Part shown: in pieces, positions 31,393-40,051 of the stretch
How the letters are laid out: each line of letters begins with the position of its first letter
Numbering within the stretch: position 1 is the stretch's first letter
Assembly: GCF_000372365.1 (NCBI RefSeq)
Contig: NZ_AQUU01000004.1
Span: 62,001 to 126,000 of the forward strand
From: Aggregatibacter actinomycetemcomitans DSM 8324
GTDB taxonomy: Bacteria; Pseudomonadota; Gammaproteobacteria; Enterobacterales; Pasteurellaceae
DNA length: 64,000 nucleotides
Reading direction: 5' to 3'
The notes under the pieces: model-generated
What the model saw: only the letters and a program-made list of their open reading frames with translations
Told to the model about the DNA's origin: nothing
Database searches by the model: none
Translations under genes and position numbers: made by a program

Positions 31393-31425
31393 CTACGCTA
31401 ATGTGAATTAGCGTAGGTTTTCTTT
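31393..31425 (+). terminator. Terminator-like hairpin between receptor and protease genes
   Basis: Perfect 10-bp stem CTACGCTAAT / ATTAGCGTAG with loop GTGA, followed by GTTTTCTTTG. It lies only ~20 bp before the protease ATG, so it probably reduces rather than abolishes downstream expression. Confidence 0.7.
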
Positions 31426-31446
31426 GTTACGTCCAATCAAAAAACG

Positions 31447-34221
31447 ATGAAAAAACTGACCGCACTTTTCGTACTGCTCTGCTCTTTTCACTTACTCATT
31501 GCTTGTCAAGCCGGAATAGATCCTGATGCCTTAGCTTTCGATCCCGATATTAAACACGGCAAACTGACAAACGGATTGCAATATTACATCTTGAATAATC
31601 GTGATCCCAAAGATCGGGTGTATATTCGTTTAGTGGTAAATGCCGGTTCAATGCACGAAGATGATGATCAAAAAGGCATCGCCCATTTAGTAGAACACAT
31701 GGCGTTTAACGGTTCGAAAAAATATCCTGAAAATACCATCATTAATGCTCTTGAAAAATTGGGTATGAAATTTGCCCGCGATATTAATGCATTCACTGAT
31801 TTTGAAAATACCGTTTATACTCTGAATTTAGACGGTAATAGCCCGCAAAAACTATCCCTTGCTTTTGATGTTATCAATGAATGGATGAATCATCTCACAA
31901 TTTTACCCAAAGACCTTGATGGTGAACGCGGCGTGGTACAAGAAGAATGGCGACGTCGATTAAGCCCAATGTTACGTCTCGGAGATAAAAAAAGTGCAAT
32001 TGAAATGGCAGGTTCGCGCTATGTGTTACGTGACCCGATTGGCGATATGAATATTATTCGTCACATCTCCCGTGATCGCGTAACCGATTTTTATCATAAA
32101 TGGTATAGACCGGATAATATGTCCCTTATTGTCGTCGGTGATATCGATGCGCACAAAATTGCACAGTTAATATCACAACAACTAGATAAACCGAGTTCTC
32201 GCACACAACGCCCGTTAGATAAAATTGATTTTAGCATTCCGCTGATTCATCATTGGCGGGTAGCAAGTATTGCCGAACAAGGCACCAATATCCCGGCACT
32301 GGAGTTGAGCTTTTTTGAAGAAGATAAACAAAAAGAAACGGTCATTGGCTACAAACAAGATCTCATTCAACAAATTGTGACCCGTTTAGTCAATTTACGT
32401 CTGCAAAAATGGGAAAAAAGCCAAAACAACTGGTTGGATTCGGCGAATTTCTATCGTTCTCATCTTGGTAAACAAACCCTGCAAAGTGTCTTTTCCTTGC
32501 AATTAATCGATACCAATTATTTAAAAAATATCACCGCACTTTTTGCTTTTATCGCCGAAATTAAACAACATGGATTTACCGCCGACGAGCTTAACGGCGA
32601 AATTGCACGACTACATAATCTCAATGAAAAACAACAAAATATTCGTCCTGGCAGCTTAAAAATTGCTAATGATTTGATTGCAATCGCGGCAAATCATCAA
32701 ATCATGTTAAGCGCTAAAGAACGCTATAATCTAAATCGACGTTTTTTGAATGAAATTAAAGTAACTGACTTAAATGCAACATTTAATCAAATGTTAGCGT
32801 TAAACGCTAAGCTATTACTGATAACACAACCGCTACCGGAGAAAAAACTTCCTTTTGATGCAGATTATATAGAACAGCGTTGGAACCAAGCAATGCATTC
32901 CGGTCAAAATCAATGGGAAAACAAAAAACACATCGTAAAACAACCGCACTTTGAATTCAAAGACGGTTCATTAGTATTAGAAAAACACTGGGATAAAGGC
33001 GATATTGATGAATTTCGCCTCAGTAACGGGGCAAAATTAATTTATCACTACAGCAATAAAACACCGAACCAAGTCCATTTTCGAGCAGTAACAAGCGGTG
33101 GATTACGATCTGTACCAAACCAAGATTATCATTTATTGCGAACGGCGATTACCTTAGTTGATGATACCGGCACAGGTGAACTAACGCAGGCAGATGTCAA
33201 CAACCTCTTTGGTCAAAGCCCACTTGTGTTGGCAACGGTTATTGATGACGATAAGCAAGGTTTTACCGGTGTGGCAAAACCGCAAGATCTCAGTAGTTTG
33301 CTGACACTTTTCCGTCTGAAACTCCAATCCGCTCCCGTTTCAGATAATGTGTTACAAAAATATCATCGGGAAACACAGGATTATTTTAAACAAATTGATG
33401 CCGAAACAAAGTTTATGCAATCTATTTCCTATTTGCGCCGACCTAACACTGCTACAGTTTATACCCAAAATCAAAATGAACAGCTTAGCTTTACAGCTGC
33501 ACAATTAAGTCAAATTTATCAAGAAAAGATTTTAGGTAAAACGGATTTCACTTATTTCATTATTGGTGATATTTCCCGATCCGAGGTCGAAAAATTGGCA
33601 AAGCGATATTTAGCGACAGTGGAAATAAAAACACAGGCCCGTGCTTATCAGCCCGGTTATATTCATACTCCTAAAAAAGCATTCATTATGCGCGGATTAA
33701 GTGAACCACGTGCTGATGTGGAAATTTATCTTACCGCTGAAAATCAATGGCATCCGGAACAGAAATATGCCTTAGAAATCCTTGCTGAAATTGTACAAGA
33801 AAAACTTCGCCTTGTTTTACGTGAAAAAGTATCGGGCATTTATTCCGTCAATAGTTGGTTCAGCCAAGATCCGCATACGCCGCAAATTGAAGGGAAAATT
33901 GCGTTCAGTTGCGCACCTAATCGTGCTGAAGAATTAATCAAATTGACCCATCAAATTTTGGATGAAATTATTGAAAACGGTATAGATGAAACACTACTTC
34001 GCAAAAAACAAGCTGAGCAACAGCAATACATCAAACGTCAGTTTGATTCACTCGTCTCTGTGGCAGGCATGATTGAGGACAGTTATTGGCAGCAAAGCAA
34101 CCCACAGTCGGTTTATTTGTATCAACGATTGGAACAGATTGCCGACAAACCTCACCTTGAGGCATTAGCAAGAAAAGTTTTAGTCAAAGCTGCCCGTTTT
34201 GAAGCAATTTTACGTCAATAA
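31447..34221 (+). CDS. Lipoprotein M16 zinc protease (PqqL/FusC-like)
   Basis: 924 aa. Lipoprotein signal with lipobox LIAC|Q. Inverzincin zinc motif HLVEH in GIAHLVEHMAFNG near residue 79 and the downstream Glu region VVQEEWRRRL. Four M16 domains in two halves, the second lacking the zinc motif, as usual for clam-shell M16 proteases. By its signal it is membrane-anchored, most likely in the periplasm. Neighbouring TonB receptor suggests it degrades the imported protein cargo to free iron. No clear RBS; an uptake sequence overlaps codons 4-8. Likely HI1368 counterpart (from memory). Confidence 0.88.
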   Translation: MKKLTALFVLLCSFHLLIACQAGIDPDALAFDPDIKHGKLTNGLQYYILNNRDPKDRVYIRLVVNAGSMHEDDDQKGIAHLVEHMAFNGSKKYPENTIINALEKLGMKFARDINAFTDFENTVYTLNLDGNSPQKLSLAFDVINEWMNHLTILPKDLDGERGVVQEEWRRRLSPMLRLGDKKSAIEMAGSRYVLRDPIGDMNIIRHISRDRVTDFYHKWYRPDNMSLIVVGDIDAHKIAQLISQQLDKPSSRTQRPLDKIDFSIPLIHHWRVASIAEQGTNIPALELSFFEEDKQKETVIGYKQDLIQQIVTRLVNLRLQKWEKSQNNWLDSANFYRSHLGKQTLQSVFSLQLIDTNYLKNITALFAFIAEIKQHGFTADELNGEIARLHNLNEKQQNIRPGSLKIANDLIAIAANHQIMLSAKERYNLNRRFLNEIKVTDLNATFNQMLALNAKLLLITQPLPEKKLPFDADYIEQRWNQAMHSGQNQWENKKHIVKQPHFEFKDGSLVLEKHWDKGDIDEFRLSNGAKLIYHYSNKTPNQVHFRAVTSGGLRSVPNQDYHLLRTAITLVDDTGTGELTQADVNNLFGQSPLVLATVIDDDKQGFTGVAKPQDLSSLLTLFRLKLQSAPVSDNVLQKYHRETQDYFKQIDAETKFMQSISYLRRPNTATVYTQNQNEQLSFTAAQLSQIYQEKILGKTDFTYFIIGDISRSEVEKLAKRYLATVEIKTQARAYQPGYIHTPKKAFIMRGLSEPRADVEIYLTAENQWHPEQKYALEILAEIVQEKLRLVLREKVSGIYSVNSWFSQDPHTPQIEGKIAFSCAPNRAEELIKLTHQILDEIIENGIDETLLRKKQAEQQQYIKRQFDSLVSVAGMIEDSYWQQSNPQSVYLYQRLEQIADKPHLEALARKVLVKAARFEAILRQ

Positions 34222-34236
34222 AAAACACCTAAAAAA

Positions 34237-34276
34237 ATAACCGCACTTATCATGTCAGAAAAAGTGCGGTTATCTC
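34237..34276. terminator. Bidirectional terminator made of an inverted uptake-sequence pair
   Basis: AATAACCGCACTT and AAGTGCGGTTAT form a ~12-bp stem. It serves the convergent protease and azlD genes. Paired inverted uptake sequences acting as terminators are well known in Pasteurellaceae. Confidence 0.8.
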
Positions 34277-34287
34277 GAAGAACGTTT

Positions 34288-34620
34288 TTATGTCACGAAA
34301 ACCTGTTGCACCAGCAACATATACAGCATGGTGCCGGCAGCGATAGAAAGGAACATATTGCGTTTCCAAAAATGCAGCGCCAACACCACCGCACCGGCGA
34401 TAAATTCCGGCAAGCCGTGAAAACCGATCAATACGTCAATATTCTTATAGCAATACACCACCAGCATACCAAACATGGCGGCAGGTAACACTCTGCCCAA
34501 ATAACGGATATATTCGGGAATCGGGCGGTTGGCGGGGAAAATCCAGAACGGCAGCCAACGGGTAAACTGCACCGCCAATACTGCGATAGCAATGGTGAGA
34601 ATCTGTTCGGTTAAGCTCAT
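34288..34620 (-). CDS. azlD: AzlD-like branched-chain amino acid/methionine exporter subunit
   Basis: 110 aa with four hydrophobic helices. The AzlD pattern is clear: ILTIAIAVLAVQFTRWLPFWIF, PEYIRYLGRVLPAAMFGMLVVYCYK and a glycine-rich last helix. Small subunit of AzlCD/YgaZH/BrnFE exporters. Its ATG abuts the azlC stop (TAAATG). Downstream of metR, which hints at methionine as a substrate (inference). Confidence 0.85.
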   Translation of the reverse strand: MSLTEQILTIAIAVLAVQFTRWLPFWIFPANRPIPEYIRYLGRVLPAAMFGMLVVYCYKNIDVLIGFHGLPEFIAGAVVLALHFWKRNMFLSIAAGTMLYMLLVQQVFVT

Positions 34621-35348
34621 TTATTTCACCCTCTCCAATTTTGATTTCGGTTTCGGGCGACGGAGTGTCAGCACCGTCCAAATACCGATTAGCGTCGGCA
34701 GCAGGAAGTAATCTTTGCCGAAAATTAACAACGCAATAAACGCAATTGCCAGCCCCAACACAGAACTTTCATGGGATTTTTCCCGCGACCAGTTTTCGGC
34801 AAAAATCACTAAGAATAATGCCGTCATAGCAAATTCAATGCCCTTTAAATCAAAAGGAATAATGTTGCCGAACAAATTGCCGAGTACCGCGCCTGCCACC
34901 CAATAAACTTGTAAATAAAAGCTGACGAAAAACATATACCAGCCGCGATCCAAGTGCGGTGGAATTTTTACCATATAATTGAGAGAGAAGGATTCATCCA
35001 CTAGGGCAGCGATGAGATATGGACGTTTCTTGCCCAAATATTTACCGTATTTTTCCAACATGGAAATGCTGTAAAAAAGTTGTCGTCCGCTGACCATCAG
35101 TGTAATCAATAACACATTAAGCGGAGCGAACGGTAAGGTGAGCGCGCCGGCAATAATAAATTCCACCGAACCACCGTAGATCAACAGTGCCATAAAAAAC
35201 GGATACCACGCACCAAATCCCAGGGATTTCATATAAATGCCATATGCCATACCAAGGAATAAAAACCGGCAATCATCGGTGAACTGTACGGTAACGCTGC
35301 TTTGGCGGCAGCAAATATAGGATGAGGAGTTGTCTTAACATCAGACAT
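34621..35348 (-). pseudogene. azlC: AzlC-like exporter large subunit, frameshifted near the N-terminus
   Basis: The gene starts at the ATG at 35348 (MSDVKTTPHPIFAAAKAALP) but the frame stops at a TGA after ~38 codons. The remainder (209 aa, from MAYGIYMKSLGFG) is in another frame. Adding one T to the T5 run at 35261-35265 gives IAGFLFLGMAYGIYMKSLG, the expected first AzlC helix, and a 242-aa protein. The rest carries normal features: ALLIYGGSVEFI and VSGRQLFYSISML. Starts 4 bp after metR. Either broken or an assembly indel. Confidence 0.8.
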
Positions 35349-35352
35349 ATGG

Positions 35353-36285
35353 CTAGCTCTCTTCTAATATAGATAATTCAGGTAAAGTTGAAAAACTTTG
35401 TACTTTAACGGTTTCATAAAAATCATCAACAAAGGCGATATGCGCGTCTGTTTCACGAAAGGCCGCATAGAGATTACTGTGCAAACCTTGATGAGTGATT
35501 TTGCGCGCCACAATATAACCGCGATCCAAATAAGGTTTTGCCGCCCAAAACGGCAAAGCCGCCACGCCACGTTTACTTGCCACCAGTTGAATAATCGCAA
35601 TGGTGAGTTCGCTGGTGCGACGGGTCGGGTTAATGCCTTTCGGATACAACACTTTACGCAGTAAATCCAGCATATCGTCCGGCACAGGATAGGTAATCAG
35701 AGTTTGATCGGAAAAATCTTCCGCCTGCCAAATATCTTTCGTCGCCAGGGGATGATCTTTCGCGCATAAGCCGACCATTTCATACGAAAACAATGGTTTA
35801 TATACAATACCCGAATTTTCTTCCACTTCTTGAACCACCGCCCAATCGGCGCGATGGTTCAGCAATAAGCCGACGGCATCGGTGTGGAATCCGGACACAA
35901 TATCCAGTTCCACCAATGGCCAGTGCTTGCGGAAAGAATCCATTGCCGGCATCAGCCAGTCAAAACAGGTATGACACTCCACGGCAATCCGCAACTCGCC
36001 CGCATCGCCCTGCTTCACCCGCGCCAGATCGCGCTCCGCTTCAATCACTTTCGGCAGAATCTCATTGGCAAGCTGAATCAAGCGCTCCCCGGCCGCGGTG
36101 AAATGCAACGGTTGGGTTTTCCGCTCAAATAACGGCAAGCCGTATTGTTCTTCCAATAATTTAATTTGATGGGACAGCGCCGATTGGGTGAGATAAACCC
36201 GCTTTGCCGCTAAGGAAACGCTACCGGTTTCTTTCAGGGCAAGTAAAGTTTTGAGATGTCTGAGTTCAAGGAAGATCGGTTTCAT
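35353..36285 (-). CDS. metR: LysR-family regulator MetR
   Basis: 310 aa. N-terminal winged HTH (HLKTLLALKETGSVSLAAKR, then LTQSALSHQI) and a two-lobed effector domain with ECHTCFDWLMPAMDSFRKHW, a MetR hallmark. Activates metE and other methionine genes in response to homocysteine. Divergent from metE across a 299-bp intergenic region; followed by azlCD on the same strand. Confidence 0.93.
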   Translation of the reverse strand: MKPIFLELRHLKTLLALKETGSVSLAAKRVYLTQSALSHQIKLLEEQYGLPLFERKTQPLHFTAAGERLIQLANEILPKVIEAERDLARVKQGDAGELRIAVECHTCFDWLMPAMDSFRKHWPLVELDIVSGFHTDAVGLLLNHRADWAVVQEVEENSGIVYKPLFSYEMVGLCAKDHPLATKDIWQAEDFSDQTLITYPVPDDMLDLLRKVLYPKGINPTRRTSELTIAIIQLVASKRGVAALPFWAAKPYLDRGYIVARKITHQGLHSNLYAAFRETDAHIAFVDDFYETVKVQSFSTLPELSILEES

Positions 36286-36540
36286 GAGAAAGATTCATCT
36301 AAATTCGAAAAAGAATGAAGCCGTATCATACACGAAAACGGCCCGCACTTTAACGTTACATAGAAGAAATCCATAAAATCCATAAAGAAATCGATGAAAA
36401 AGTGCGGTCGTTTTTAAAAGCGTTTTTTATAATTACCACCGCAAACTAATAAAATACAGGATCATTAATTTCTTTCATAAACTTTTAGAAAATTATTAAT
36501 TTGCATAATACCCCCGTTTTCGTCATTCTAGCCCACGTAT

Positions 36541-36556
36541 AGACGTTTAGCCGTCT
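36541..36556. promoter_or_regulatory. Two tandem met boxes (MetJ operator) before metE
   Basis: AGACGTTT followed directly by AGCCGTCT, each close to the MetJ consensus AGACGTCT, 28 bp before the metE ATG. MetJ with S-adenosylmethionine would repress metE. A MetR-like half-palindrome (TGAGAAAGATTCA, 36285-36297) lies at the metR end, much weaker. Confidence 0.7.
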
Positions 36557-36584
36557 AAATCATTTAACACATTGAGGAATTAGT

Positions 36585-38858
36585 ATGACAACTTTTCATT
36601 TATCCGGCTTTCCGCGCGTGGGCGCAAAACGTGAACTTAAATTTGCACAAGAACGTTATTGGCGCGGTGAAATCGCAGAAGCCGATTTATTAGACATCGC
36701 CAAAGCCTTACGCGAAATCAACTGGAAACACCAAGCGGCAGCGAATGCGGATTACGTCGCCGTGGCGGATTTCACCTTCTACGATCACATTTTAGACTTG
36801 CAAGTGGCAACAGGCGCGATTCCGGCTCGTTTCGGCTTTGACAGCCAACATTTAACCCTTGATCAATATTTCCAACTGGCGCGCGGTAACAAAGCACAAT
36901 TTGCCATTGAAATGACCAAATGGTTTGACACCAACTATCATTACCTCGTGCCGGAATTCCACGCGGATACCCAATTCAAAGCTAATCCGGCGCATTACGT
37001 GCAACAAATTCGCGAAGCCAAAGCCCTTGGCTTGAATGTTAAACCCACTATTGTTGGTCCATTAACGTTCTTGTGGTTAGGCAAAGAAAAAGGTGCGGCA
37101 TTTAATCGCTTTGATTTATTAAATAAACTCATACCGGTTTATGTAGAAATCTTAAACGCATTGGCAGCAGAAGGCGTGGATTATATTCAAATTGACGAAC
37201 CTGCTTTAACTGTCGATTTGCCGGCTAAATGGGTTGCGGCTTATAAAGACGTGTACGCCACATTAAGCACACAAGTAAACGCAAAATTACTGTTAGCCAC
37301 TTATTTCGGTTCTGTCGCGGAACACGCTGCGTTATTAAAAGCCTTGCCGGTTGCGGGCTTACACATTGATTTAGTGCGTGCGCCTGACCAACTTTCCGCC
37401 TTTGCTGATTACGACAAGATTTTGTCTGTGGGCGTGATTGATGGTCGTAACATTTGGCGTGCGAACCTGAACCAAGTGTTGGATGTGGTGGAACCGTTAA
37501 AAGCGAAACTGGGCGATCGTTTGTGGATTGCGCCAAGCTGTTCTCTGCTTCACACCCCTTATGATTTATCGGTGGAAACACAGTTACAAGTAAACAAACC
37601 TGAACTTTACAGCTGGCTTGCATTCTGTTTACAAAAAATTCAAGAATTACGCGTCATTAAGACCGCACTTGAGCAAGGCAGAGCCGCCGTACAAGCGGAA
37701 CTGGATGCCAGCCAAGTTGCCGCCGATGCCCGTGCGACCTCAAAAGATATTCATCGCCCTGAAGTGGCGGAACGTTTGGCGAACTTGCCAAAAGGCGCGG
37801 ATCAACGTAAATCCCCGTTTGCGGAACGTATCAAATTACAAAATGCCTGGTTAAATCTACCGTTATTGCCAACCACGAATATCGGTTCTTTCCCGCAAAC
37901 TACTGAAATTCGACACGCGCGCGCCGCCTTCAAAAAAGGCACATTGTCCCTTGCGGATTATGAAGCGGCAATGAAAAAAGAAATCGAATTGGTGGTGCGT
38001 GAGCAAGAAAAATTGGATTTAGACGTGCTGGTTCACGGCGAAGCGGAACGTAACGACATGGTGGAATATTTCGGCGAATTATTAGACGGTTTTGCCTTCA
38101 CCAAATTCGGTTGGGTACAAAGCTACGGTTCCCGTTGTGTAAAACCGCCGGTGATTTACGGCGATGTGGTTCGCCCTGAGCCAATGACGGTACGCTGGTC
38201 GCAATATGCCCAAAGTTTAACGCAAAAAGTGATGAAAGGCATGTTGACCGGCCCGGTAACGATTTTACAATGGTCTTTCGTGCGCAATGATATTCCGCGT
38301 TCAACCGTATGTAAACAAATCGCCGTGGCACTTTCCGATGAAGTGTTGGATTTGGAAAAAGCCGGCATTAAAGTGATTCAAATTGACGAACCGGCAATTC
38401 GCGAAGGCTTACCGCTCAAACGCGCCGATTGGGACGCTTATTTACAATGGGCAGGAGAAGCATTCCGTTTAAGTTCAATGGGTTGCCAAGATGATACGCA
38501 AATTCACACCCACATGTGTTATTCCGAATTTAACGACATTTTACCGGCAATCGCAGGCTTGGACGCAGATGTGATCACCATCGAAACCTCTCGTTCCGAC
38601 ATGGAATTATTAACGGCATTCGGCGATTTCAAATACCCGAACGACATTGGCCCGGGCGTGTACGACATCCACAGCCCACGCGTCCCAACCGCCGCCGAAA
38701 TCGAACACTTGCTACGCAAAGCGTTACAAGTGGTACCGAAAGAACGCTTATGGGTCAACCCGGACTGTGGTTTAAAAACCCGCGGTTGGCCGGAAACCAT
38801 CGCCGCATTAAAAGTGATGGTGGATGTAACGAAAAAATTACGCGTGGAATTAGCGTAA
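36585..38858 (+). CDS. metE: Cobalamin-independent methionine synthase
   Basis: 757 aa double-barrel enzyme. C-terminal zinc ligands in [11 protein letters not shown] (His, Cys) and [12 protein letters not shown] (Cys), plus the Glu in this barrel; N-terminal start [15 protein letters not shown]. Transfers methyl from methyl-tetrahydropteroyl-triglutamate to homocysteine. Divergent from metR, with met boxes upstream, RBS TGAGGA, and a strong terminator after it. Confidence 0.97.
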   Translation: MTTFHLSGFPRVGAKRELKFAQERYWRGEIAEADLLDIAKALREINWKHQAAANADYVAVADFTFYDHILDLQVATGAIPARFGFDSQHLTLDQYFQLARGNKAQFAIEMTKWFDTNYHYLVPEFHADTQFKANPAHYVQQIREAKALGLNVKPTIVGPLTFLWLGKEKGAAFNRFDLLNKLIPVYVEILNALAAEGVDYIQIDEPALTVDLPAKWVAAYKDVYATLSTQVNAKLLLATYFGSVAEHAALLKALPVAGLHIDLVRAPDQLSAFADYDKILSVGVIDGRNIWRANLNQVLDVVEPLKAKLGDRLWIAPSCSLLHTPYDLSVETQLQVNKPELYSWLAFCLQKIQELRVIKTALEQGRAAVQAELDASQVAADARATSKDIHRPEVAERLANLPKGADQRKSPFAERIKLQNAWLNLPLLPTTNIGSFPQTTEIRHARAAFKKGTLSLADYEAAMKKEIELVVREQEKLDLDVLVHGEAERNDMVEYFGELLDGFAFTKFGWVQSYGSRCVKPPVIYGDVVRPEPMTVRWSQYAQSLTQKVMKGMLTGPVTILQWSFVRNDIPRSTVCKQIAVALSDEVLDLEKAGIKVIQIDEPAIREGLPLKRADWDAYLQWAGEAFRLSSMGCQDDTQIHTHMCYSEFNDILPAIAGLDADVITIETSRSDMELLTAFGDFKYPNDIGPGVYDIHSPRVPTAAEIEHLLRKALQVVPKERLWVNPDCGLKTRGWPETIAALKVMVDVTKKLRVELA

Positions 38859-38868
38859 TAAATAGATA

Positions 38869-38908
38869 AAAAAAGCTGGATCTAGAGAGATTCAGCTTTT
38901 GTTTTATG
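38869..38908 (+). terminator. Terminator of metE
   Basis: Twelve-bp stem AAAAGCTGGATC / GATTCAGCTTTT (one G-T pair), loop TAGAGA, followed by GTTTTA. Confidence 0.85.
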
Positions 38909-39009
38909 AAAGGAAAAGTGCGGTTGATTTTTAAGGTGTTTTTTTGAATTACCAATATGTTGAATAAGATTAAAAAAGGATTGTATAAAATCGTGCAGGG
39001 TAATAAATC

Positions 39010-39083
39010 GTGAGCTTGGCGAGTATCGAAGTCGCACAGAGCATTTTGTTAAACGCTGCCCCACCATTAGGCAACAAGCTCAC
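39010..39083. repeat. Inverted repeat with 9-bp perfect arms beside the CRISPR-like relic
   Basis: GTGAGCTTG (39010-39018) and CAAGCTCAC (39075-39083) enclose 56 bp. The stretch is outside any believable gene. It could be a small RNA, the ends of a minimal element, or a chance hairpin; I do not recognise it. Confidence 0.45.
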
Positions 39084-39127
39084 ATATTTTTAATCGGTTA
39101 AATACCCATAAAAGCGTATGTCAAGTA

Positions 39128-39284
39128 GTTTCAGCACATAGTCACCCGAAGATGGCTGCTACCTAGACCGTCTGGTATATTAATTGACTTCTATATTTCA
39201 ACACACAGCCACCTGAAGGTGGCTGCTTTATACTGATAACCTATCAATTTTAGTTTCAATCCACGCACTTTACGGATGCGAACC
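39128..39284 (-). CRISPR. Degenerate CRISPR relic, type I-C-like repeats
   Basis: Two related 32-bp units at 39128-39159 and 39195-39226 are separated by a 35-bp unique stretch. Each starts RTTTCA and contains a hairpin (CAGCCACC-TGAA-GGTGGCTG in the second). They differ at 6 positions. A third unit at 39253-39284 begins GTTTCAATCCACGCAC, the exact 5' half of the classic type I-C repeat, and lies 26 bp after the second. Read on the minus strand the units end TTGAAAY, the usual 3' handle, so transcription would be leftward, the same direction as the cas3-like relic at 43.0 kb. No cas1/cas2 is left. Confidence 0.55.
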
Positions 39285-39288
39285 GTTT

Positions 39289-39412
39289 TCAGACGATCTT
39301 TTTCTCAAATCTTAAAAAATCCGCCAATCTTTTCGATTCGTTGACTTCATCATGCGGAATCAAAACATAACGCCAAGGCTTGCCGCCGTGTTTTAAAGCA
39401 TATTCGGAGGCG
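39289..39412 (-). pseudogene. C-terminal tail of a restriction-type DEAD/DEAH helicase (Res-like)
   Basis: On the minus strand this reads ASEYALKHGGKPWRYVLIPH, then DEVNESKRLADFLRFEKKIV and TGA. The GGKPWRYVLIPHD ending resembles the C-terminus of Res-type (type III-like) restriction helicases. Only ~40 codons remain; the rest of the gene is missing. It is read out of frame by the DUF1016 fragment that runs into it. The stop codon sits in a Neisseria-like uptake sequence variant. Confidence 0.6.
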
Positions 39413-39763
39413 TGTTAGCAACAAGACGTTATGCCCCCACGGCAATTGTGCAACAAGCTGTTGCACAATTTCAAAATCCAGCCAAGCCTCAGCAAAAGCA
39501 CGCATATATTTTAGATTGCGGGTAGAAAACCCTTTCATTTCGGGAAACGCTTCGCGCAAATCACGCCCCAAGCGGTCAATGACTTTGCTACCCCAGCCCT
39601 GTGTCGCCTGACGCTGCAAAATATCGCGCCCGATATGCCAATACAGTGAAACCAGTTCGGCATTCACCGCCAATGCCGCTTTTTGTCGCGCTGTCAAAAT
39701 TCTGCTTTTAATGTCCACCAACCATTGCGCGTAGTCGGCAGGTATAGTGGCTTGTTTATCCAA
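39350..39763 (-). pseudogene. DUF1016 (YhcG) nuclease, N-terminal fragment fused out of frame to Res tail
   Basis: 137 codons. Residues 1-~115 are a good DUF1016 N-terminal domain (LVSLYWHIGRDILQRQ, FPEMKGFSTRNLKYMRAFAEAW, VAQLPWGHN). The PDDEXK nuclease C-terminal domain is absent. After PWGHNVLLL the frame enters unrelated residues (TRLRICFKTRRQ) that are the Res tail read in the wrong frame, so a deletion joined the two genes near 39410-39420. Start is TTG with AGGAG 6 bp upstream. DUF1016 proteins often sit with restriction-modification genes. Confidence 0.7.
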
Positions 39764-40022
39764 ACATATCTCCTGACTTATTCGATGCCTTACTCACGAC
39801 AACCATTAATCCACTTCGGACGCTTTTAACCACTTGCAACACAATGACGCTGCTAATTATTGCTGCAACTAATAAGCCAATTCCGATTTCTGGAGAATTA
39901 AAATAGTTTGGACTTGTCAAATCTATTTGTTTAATTGCCATAATCACCATTAATGGAGAATATGCACTAATAAAAAGAATTAACGAGACCCATGGTCTTA
40001 ATCTTAAAGATGAATCAGCCAT
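39756..40022 (-). CDS. Small two-helix membrane protein, probably truncated
   Basis: 88 aa from the ATG at 40022 (MADSSLRLRPWVSL; AAAGGA upstream). Two membrane helices: LILFISAYSPLMVIMAIK and IGIGLLVAAIISSVIVLQ, then VVSKASNKSGDMFG and a stop. It resembles the first half of small membrane proteins seen beside defence genes (KwaA-like in style; from memory and unproven), which continue with two more helices, so the 3' half is probably lost at a junction with the DUF1016 gene. The stop overlaps the TTG start of that gene. Confidence 0.5.
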   Translation of the reverse strand: MADSSLRLRPWVSLILFISAYSPLMVIMAIKQIDLTSPNYFNSPEIGIGLLVAAIISSVIVLQVVKSVRSGLMVVVSKASNKSGDMFG

Positions 40023-40051
40023 ATTTATTTTTCCTTTCAATTTGACTCATA

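Noticed and set aside
38882-39067. 61-codon minus-strand frame MVGQRLTKC... after metE
   Set aside because: It overlaps the metE terminator and the inverted repeat; no family or RBS support.
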